Assembly: GCA_025200525.1 (NCBI GenBank) | Contig: CM045767.1 | Coordinates: 121,632,346 to 121,696,345, forward strand | Direction: 5' to 3' | DNA from: Camellia lanceoleosa | Taxonomy: Eukaryota > Streptophyta > Magnoliopsida > Ericales > Theaceae | Length of the DNA: 64,000 bases | Notes under the pieces: model-generated | Databases searched by the model: none | Told to the model about the DNA's origin: nothing | The model's input: the letters and a program-made list of their open reading frames with translations, nothing else | Shown here: one piece after another, positions 58,261 through 64,000 of the stretch | How positions within the stretch are numbered: position 1 is the stretch's first letter | Layout of the letters: every line of letters starts with the position of its first letter | Translations under genes and position numbers: made by a program

Positions 58261-58587
58261 CGGGGGGAGGACAGAAGGCCTGACTCAATTGTGCCCCTAA
58301 TTCGCCACTTTGACCATTTTTTTTCTTTTGTTTTCTAAAACAGTTTTGATCAAAATGAGAGTTGGATTAACACACTTATTCGATTTTTGATTTGAAAATC
58401 ATGCGAATCAAGCTGTGAGCACTGAAAATTCTCCTTTTTGGGTCCAAACATGGTCCAATTTTGGAAAATGAAATAGTTTTCGAGAAAATAATTAACTTTA
58501 GTAAAAATTTTCAAAAACTATTTTTGCAAACAATCAACGCTCAACAAGCGTAGAACTTACCCTCGAGATATGCAACCTCGGATCGGA

Positions 58588-58699
58588 GGCAATGGAAAAT
58601 TGCCCCTGGCTTAAAGGGGGATAAGGCAACAGAAAGTTGCCCTGATGCAGACGGTAACTTAGGGCAACTTGTGGCAATGTATGGCAACGGAAAGTTGCC
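58588..58699. repeat. Three short hairpins with a compensating change
   Basis: GGCAAT-GGAAA-ATTGCC (58588-58604), GGCAAC-AGAAA-GTTGCC (58625-58641) and GGCAAC-GGAAA-GTTGCC (58683-58699). The stems are perfect in all three although one pair is T-A in the first and C-G in the others. Confidence 0.8.
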
Positions 58700-60303
58700 C
58701 CTTGTTTGGATGATCTTTGCGGCATTACATAAGCCGATCCTTGTTGGCGGATCGGACCCTCGAGCAGGGGAGACGAAGCGGTTTGAATCAATATATGGAC
58801 CTGATCACTGGAAGGTGTTGGTGGTTGGACTTCAAGAGGAAGTTGGTCACGTAGTTCCAGGTTGCTGCAATCGAGACATTGGATTCGGAGAAGGCAAAAG
58901 TGATCAAAACCATGACATGGACTGAGACGCTATGGAAGCGTTGGGGCTGGACTTCAGGATGAAGTTGCCTACGTATCTCAAACATGGGAATCAAGCCTTA
59001 CGTAGTTCCGGTTAAGGTACACTCGGGTATTTTAACCTTCACTGTTTAGGCTCTAACTTTTGCCAAGGTGCCCAATGCGGGTTTTTGACCTTGCGAGCCA
59101 TGTTTTTCTTTTTCTTTCTTTCCTTTTGCATTTTCATTTATTTTCTTTCTTTTCTTTTGCTATTATTTGTTCTTTTCTTTTCTTTTGCTTCTTTTTGTAT
59201 TTTTTTTTCCTTTTCTTTTCCTTTGCTCTAACTTTTGCCTGAGCCGCCCTTCCGGGTTTTCGGCCCAGCGAGCCTCTCAAAGGGTAAAAGGTGTAGCAAG
59301 CCTATGCCAAGTGGTTTTGAGATTGAAGTCTCTCCGTATCCAGGAGAGCGACTGTTGTGTTGATTTGCAGGATAGTCCATCACGGTTGCTTCACGAGCCT
59401 TCCTTGGTGGGATCTGATCTCCTTGATCTGACTTTGACGCCTCTTGCTCGAGGGCTGCCTCAAAATGGGCCACACAGGCGTTTCATGGCACTGAATGTTT
59501 TGAACGGACTCCAGTTTGCAACAGATGAATTGAATCTTGAGACCGAGAGCGATCCTGGGCTGTACAATCTCAAGAGCGATTCCACATAGGTCTTCGTAGG
59601 CTATGAAACATTTTGTTTTGAAGGTTTTAAGCGACAAATCATTAGCGTTGAAGATAGTGTGGAACCGATCTGGATCGCACCGGGATCCTTCTCGGTACTC
59701 CAGCGACAATCATGATTTCATCCATTAAAAGCTTAGCAGGCCTCTCTTTCTCTCAAAATGATCAAAATTTTATAAAACCCGAGGAATTACTTCCTCTTCG
59801 TTTTCATCACCGCAGTGTTTGAAATGGGGTTTTATGAAAAGCTTAGGTCATTACGATGATGATTAAGGCACAAGAGAGTAGGCGAAATGTACTGTCGTTC
59901 CATTCACATCTTCCAGCACGGCTAACTCAAATAGCAACAAATACGGAACGTGATAGCCACAGCTGTTTCATTCAGATTCTCTGATTGCGACTGGCTTCTC
60001 AGCAGAGACAGACTCAAAAGGAAAACAAAGGAGGTAATTATAAAGCAAAACGGTGTTCGAGGCAACAACCCTGGAATCACCTGGTATTCTATACAAGAGG
60101 GACTGACTCATTACAACAAGACAGACCCTGTAAGCAAAAAGACTGATTCAATACAGAGAGACAGACTCGAAACAAAACAAAAGACTGACTCTACACCCAA
60201 GTCAGAATTTACAAAATTAACATTAATAGATGCCCAAAAATGCGTGCCAAACGCCACATCCAAAAATGCACCAGACACTGCCCGCAGGCGGTTCACCTTC
60301 TGA

Positions 60304-61298
60304 TTACATACTTGCGGTATCTGTGTCCTCAAAATCCAACAACTGGGTGGTGACGGACTTTGCTGAGGTGGGGGGGAGGATAACCTCGTTGTCAATCAAA
60401 TCTTGCACCTCGTGCCGGAGGCGGAAACAATTGTCGGTAGCATGGCGGTCTCTTTGGTGAATGCAAGATCTTGGCGGTCATGAGTATCAGGGAGATTCTT
60501 TGGGAGAGGCCGACGCTCCAGGGGTTTAAGGTGTCCCCTCTCGGCAAGGATTTGAAGTGCCTTGGACAATGGCATGTAGAGAGCATGAAAGACCCTGCGC
60601 CCTCGGGGTAGGTATTTTGGAGCCTGAGCACTCTTGCTAGATGCACTAGCGAACGGATCGGCGGGTGCGGCCTTGGATTTCTGATCCTTTCCGAATGCAA
60701 GGTTGGGAGCGGGAAGAACTGTTTTGGCATGACGGGGCCTATCCCGATTCTCTGATTGACTGGGATTGCCCTCAGGCGGAGTGGGGAAAGCATTCTCCAC
60801 AGCTTTCGACACAACTGCAGATATCTGTTGCTTGTTCATTCCCTCGGCTTTCAAAGCCTCTACTGCCCACAGTAGTTGTTCGATAGGGTCGGCATCTGCC
60901 TTCATCTTGCCTTTGTCTCCGGTCTCAGCCTGATCTAGAGTTTGGTTTGATGCGTCGTTGCCATAGCTGGAGGCCATCTCCGGTTGGCTGAGTTCAATTA
61001 CAATCTGTCCCAATAGCAAGGGTTCCTGGGGTATAAAACCTCTAGCATATGGTGCGGCTGGTGGTGAAACAGACATTCCATAGGCGAGATCCGCCACGGA
61101 TCTTTGAAGATCACCTATCATTCCCATTAGTTCAAATGTAGTAGGCTCGTGAGCCTGATATAGTTGAGGGGCCCAAATTGGGTGTGCGACAGGCGACCTG
61201 GGTGGATGCGGCATGTCAACAGTAGTCTCACCCTGCGGGGTAATTCCTTGACTCAACGCGGCTGTCATGACCACGATCTCTTCTGAATTCTGCGTCAT
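60304..61298 (-). pseudogene. T1 gag lacking the capsid core
   Basis: ATG at 61298 gives MTQNSEEIVVMTAALSQG, then FELMGMIGDLQRSVADLAYG, IEQLLWAVEALKAEGMNKQQ, and at the C-terminal side PLSKALQILAERGHLKPLE with PLPKNLPDTHD. A one-base frame change near 60470 leads to CIHQRDRHATDNCFRLRHEV plus QDLIDN, the zinc-finger-like end of Tat/Ogre gag (normally CxFHxxxGHxTxxC). The capsid-type Retrotrans_gag domain that should lie between these parts is missing, so the product (300 residues to the first stop) is far shorter than normal. It could still bind RNA at best. No protease follows. Confidence 0.78.
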
Positions 61299-62001
61299 GT
61301 TCAGTCCTGCCTCAGCAAGGAGAAGACACTAGCCGTTCTGGATCGACCCTCTGAATCTTTGAACTGAAACGGAAAACAAGCAGTATTTCAGCCCCAAACA
61401 GATCAAACACGGGTGTAGCTGAACAACTGCACTTTACTACTGATCACTGTTCCCCAAAATCACTATTCAAAACTGAACTGATACCCGCAGACATAACTGA
61501 TTCTCAACAACACTGATACTAGTGCTCTCAGGCGTGATGCTCAAACTTTGCAAACTGATACATGCGTTCCCTGCAGAGATACACTCTAAAAGCACATAGC
61601 AGATAAATGAGAGCCAATACATCCCTATGTTGGGGTAGGGTTTCCCTGTTCTATTTTGTCAGGAGCTAGGGTTTCACTACACACACAACGGCTTCAAACA
61701 ACCTATATCGGGTAAGCACCCTGTCCTAGTTTGGAATGGTCACTACGGATTCCGAATATGCACTAGGTCGAATGGTCAAAAAGGGTGCCCCGGTAAAACC
61801 GGGGTTTGTGTTCCCATCTTGGCGAGCAGTAACGGTCGACCTTATGGACATGCCTTGACAAGACAAGCCTCCGGCAAACCGCTCAGGAATAGTAGATGGC
61901 CAACACGGTGTCCTAGGCGCACCAATGCACATGCAATGCAAAGAAACATATAAGTGTAGTCAAAACAGGATATCACGAGTTCGAGTCAAGCTCTCTAAAC
62001 A
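61299..62001 (-). other. T1 leader between PBS and gag
   Basis: Non-coding, about 700 bp. It may hold the packaging signal and a splice acceptor; none was identified with confidence. Confidence 0.5.
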
Positions 62002-62019
62002 TCCCCAACAGAGTCGCCA
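62002..62019 (-). other. T1 primer-binding site
   Basis: On the - strand TGGCGACTCTGTTGGGGA follows the LTR end after GTTTC. This type of site is typical of Tat/Ogre elements, whose primer is thought to be a tRNA-Arg. Confidence 0.85.
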
Positions 62020-62024
62020 GAAAC

Positions 62025-64000
62025 TGTAGATAGCGCCCGTGAGGGACCTCGCTACAGCTACAGTTCGGACTCCCCTTTTTTGTTTGTTGCGGTTCTTAAT
62101 CTGAACCAAAGAGTCCAACTCTGGCAAATCGTTTGAGAAAACAGATTTTTTTGAAAAGTAGTGCCACACATGGACTGCTTTGCCAGATACAGAGTCGCCA
62201 CCTAAATATTTTTAAAATGGGAAATTTAGGAAACCCTGACTCGGTGCCGAAGGCCACGTGTCCGTCATCACCAAAGTTGTCTTGGCTCGGGAGCTTGGGT
62301 ACGATCGGGGAAGGTCAGCTATGAGCACCCCCTTTCGCCCGGTCTGAAGACCGGCCTCTACTAACTGTGATATCCGATTTTGAAAACATTACATGCTCTT
62401 ATTCCAATTATTAGCCTAGAATTACTATGTTATGCGCGCAGCAAACAAGTATAGACTAGATTGCCTAATTTGGAAATAAACATTGCATATCCGTTCGTTT
62501 TGAAAGTGCTTTGGAATTTGCTACTCGCAAGTAGGCTAAAACACGGATTTCAACGAGTTTTCCAACTCAAGCAATCCAACCTCCACCCACAGGCATTCAA
62601 ACAGTTATATCACATAAGCAACTAGTCGCATGGTAAGCCTACTATCATGTTAACATTCACACGCATACGATATGCTAAAGCATAAATACTCACCTAGTAC
62701 TCCGTGCCAAAACAATAAACTAGTTAGCAAACATGCATGCCCTAGTTCATGTTAGAGTGACTAATGCATCGCATACAGAATGTGATTAGGATAGGCTCGG
62801 CTAACCCTAAAATGGCATGTGAAATGCAATCATTTGATGCACGTATTCAAGTTGGATTTGAAGATACAATGCAGTTTGTATGATGTACCGAGCCCGGCGC
62901 ATGTCAACAAATGCATGGATGCACGCATGCATTGCATAAGGTATGCTAAAATAAACGTGCCCTAATCTACCATCGTAAGCGGGTAAATAAAAGGGAAGAA
63001 AGACGTGGGGGTTGGAAGACATGCACACCACTCATCCACACTTATTACAGATTTGCCCTCGCTCGGAGGGACCAAAAGAATAATACAAATTAATTAACTA
63101 AGCAAGCTAATTAAATATTACAAATTAATTAAATTAACAAATTAATTAATCTAAGAAAAACAGTAAACCGCCTCGGGGCGAGGGCTCAATGCATGCACGC
63201 TCGGATTCCGCTCGGAATTGCACTGCCATGCCTAGCCTGCCTCTGTTTTACCTGCTTTGCTCCTCTGAAAACTGCCAAAGTCTCAGAAATGCCTCTCAGG
63301 ACACTAGGGGATACCACCGGCTAGAGGAAATGACCACCGGCACTAGGATGTGGCCCATCGGCATAAAATATAACCATCGGCTATTGATTGACTGCCGGTG
63401 GGCATTAAATGCTGCCAGCCGGCAATGAATTCCTGCAGAACCTGCAACTCACAGCAACAGAGGGCAGAATCTGGCATGGCAATACTATTCAAGCTATATA
63501 TGCACCAAACAAGTCCCTTATCATGTTTGCCACTCAAAGGGGCATATGTCTCGATTCTCGGTCCACCAATCACGCATTTCTATGCATGATGCCCAAAGAA
63601 TCAAGTGTGCAATTTTCATGTCAAATGAAATGCAAACTAAACAATCAAAGAGCCCAATCCCCATCACCAAATCAAGGGACAAGGCATGCATGTCTATGTG
63701 TGCAATCCTAAGCATGTCAACTAGTATGCAACATGGGATGCAAACAAGAATGCTAGTATGCAAACACACATCCAAGGCAAGCATGCAAACTAAGCAAAGG
63801 AGTGGACTTAAACATGGCTTAGGCAACTCCAAATAGGCCTAAAATCAGTGGCCAAAGTGCCTAAAAATGAAGACCAAAATGCACAAACTTATGCAAGCAC
63901 TGATGGTCTAATACTTTAAGCATAATGGGGCAACTTTTAAACACATTTAAGAGAGCACAAATATGAACAGTTGGCATGCAAGTTAAGCTCTGAAATCATG
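62025..64000 (-). repeat. T1 5' LTR, cut by the window end
   Basis: Starts TGTAGATAGCGCCC on the + strand and is nearly identical to 47409-49385 apart from the first ~240 bp and a small AATTAA expansion near 63125. About 1.75 kb should remain beyond the window. Confidence 0.93.

Larger units (their letters stand above)
56717..60303. other. T1 non-coding internal region where pol would be expected
   Basis: No pol domain on either strand. Contents: possible last PMD exon and 3' end (to about 57400); a Pol III-like box pair (58150-58200); three small hairpins (58588-58699); two related blocks with GGACTTCA(A/G)GA(G/T)GAAGTTG and ACGTAGTTCC (about 58780-59010); two copies of CTCTAACTTTTGCC...GCGAGCC (59050-59100 and 59225-59275) separated by a CTTTT-rich tract. 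The ORFs here show no family features. Confidence 0.6.
47409..64000 (-). mobile_element. T1: giant non-autonomous Tat/Ogre-type element with an antisense PMD gene
   Basis: Read on the - strand: 5' LTR (from beyond 64000 to 62025), PBS TGGCGACTCTGTTGGGGA, leader, truncated gag (61298-60304), a long non-coding region, a gene on the opposite strand (54447-about 57200), three minisatellites (53520-51560), a polypurine tract, and the 3' LTR (51131-47409). The PBS type and gag C-terminus place it with Tat/Ogre. No protease, RT, RNase H or integrase is present. If the two LTRs are of equal length, the element ends near 65.75 kb, about 18.3 kb in all. It is inserted in the 3' LTR of C2. Confidence 0.9.

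Noticed and set aside
59167..59589. 140-codon + strand ORF as a T1 gene
   Set aside because: It starts in a CTTTT-rich tract and has no recognisable domain; it is in repeated non-coding sequence.
1..64000. An endogenous pararetrovirus or other viral integration
   Set aside because: All reverse-transcriptase regions sit in LTR elements with Ty3/gypsy or Ty1/copia domain order; no movement or coat protein features were seen.

Overview
This window is plant nuclear repeat DNA. It consists almost entirely of LTR retrotransposons inserted into each other and of AT-rich spacer that carries small DNA transposons. The evidence is plant Ty3/gypsy Tat-type pol with an archaeal-type RNase H, plant Ty1/copia polyproteins, a Stowaway-like MITE, a LINE tail and antisense genes of plant-only families. 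No host gene, tRNA, rRNA or CRISPR array could be supported. The species cannot be named from the sequence; a seed plant with a large repeat-rich genome fits.

Layout. (1) 1-1704: the end of a long Tat/Ogre-type LTR with a ~155-bp tandem array, inserted in element G1. (2) 1705-~8573: 3' half of G1 (Tat gypsy, + strand): archaeal-type RNase H, integrase, a 62-bp tandem array, a three-exon gene on the opposite strand, and the 3' LTR. (3) ~8574-11014: AT-rich spacer. (4) 11020-22927: G2, a full-length Tat element with TSD AGTTA, LTRs of about 900 bp, and the same plan as G1 including the antisense gene; an 806-bp MITE interrupts its gag. (5) 22928-25578: spacer with a LINE tail, a Stowaway-like MITE, an LTR-like block and a foldback element. 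(6) 25579-32965: C1, a full-length Copia element with TSD GAATT. (7) 32971-36159: spacer with an Athila-like LTR/PBS remnant. (8) 36160 onward: C2, a second Copia copy of the same family. A 3.77-kb solo LTR (S1, TSD CATGG) splits its integrase region, and its 3' LTR is broken at 47408 by T1. (9) 47409 to beyond 64000: T1, a giant Tat/Ogre-like element on the - strand, probably ~18 kb, with 3.7-kb LTRs. It has a gag lacking the capsid core, no pol, three minisatellites, and a spliced plant-mobile-domain (PMD) gene on the opposite strand with its own promoter-like region.

How the parts relate. All gag/pol genes seen are broken, mostly by TGG-to-stop and CAA-to-TAA changes expected from deamination of methylated DNA. 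T1 cannot move without enzymes from another element, yet most of its two LTRs compared are nearly identical, so it moved recently. The most notable theme is that three Tat-type elements (G1, G2, T1) each carry an intron-containing gene opposite to gag-pol, and each has a telo-box (AAACCCTA) and pyrimidine-rich leader where its own transcript should start. In T1 the U3 promoter also holds a perfect G-box palindrome, and about 2 kb of CACGTG-bearing minisatellite lies beside the antisense gene.

Coordinates of LTRs, TSDs and splice sites were read by eye. Identity statements are visual estimates.
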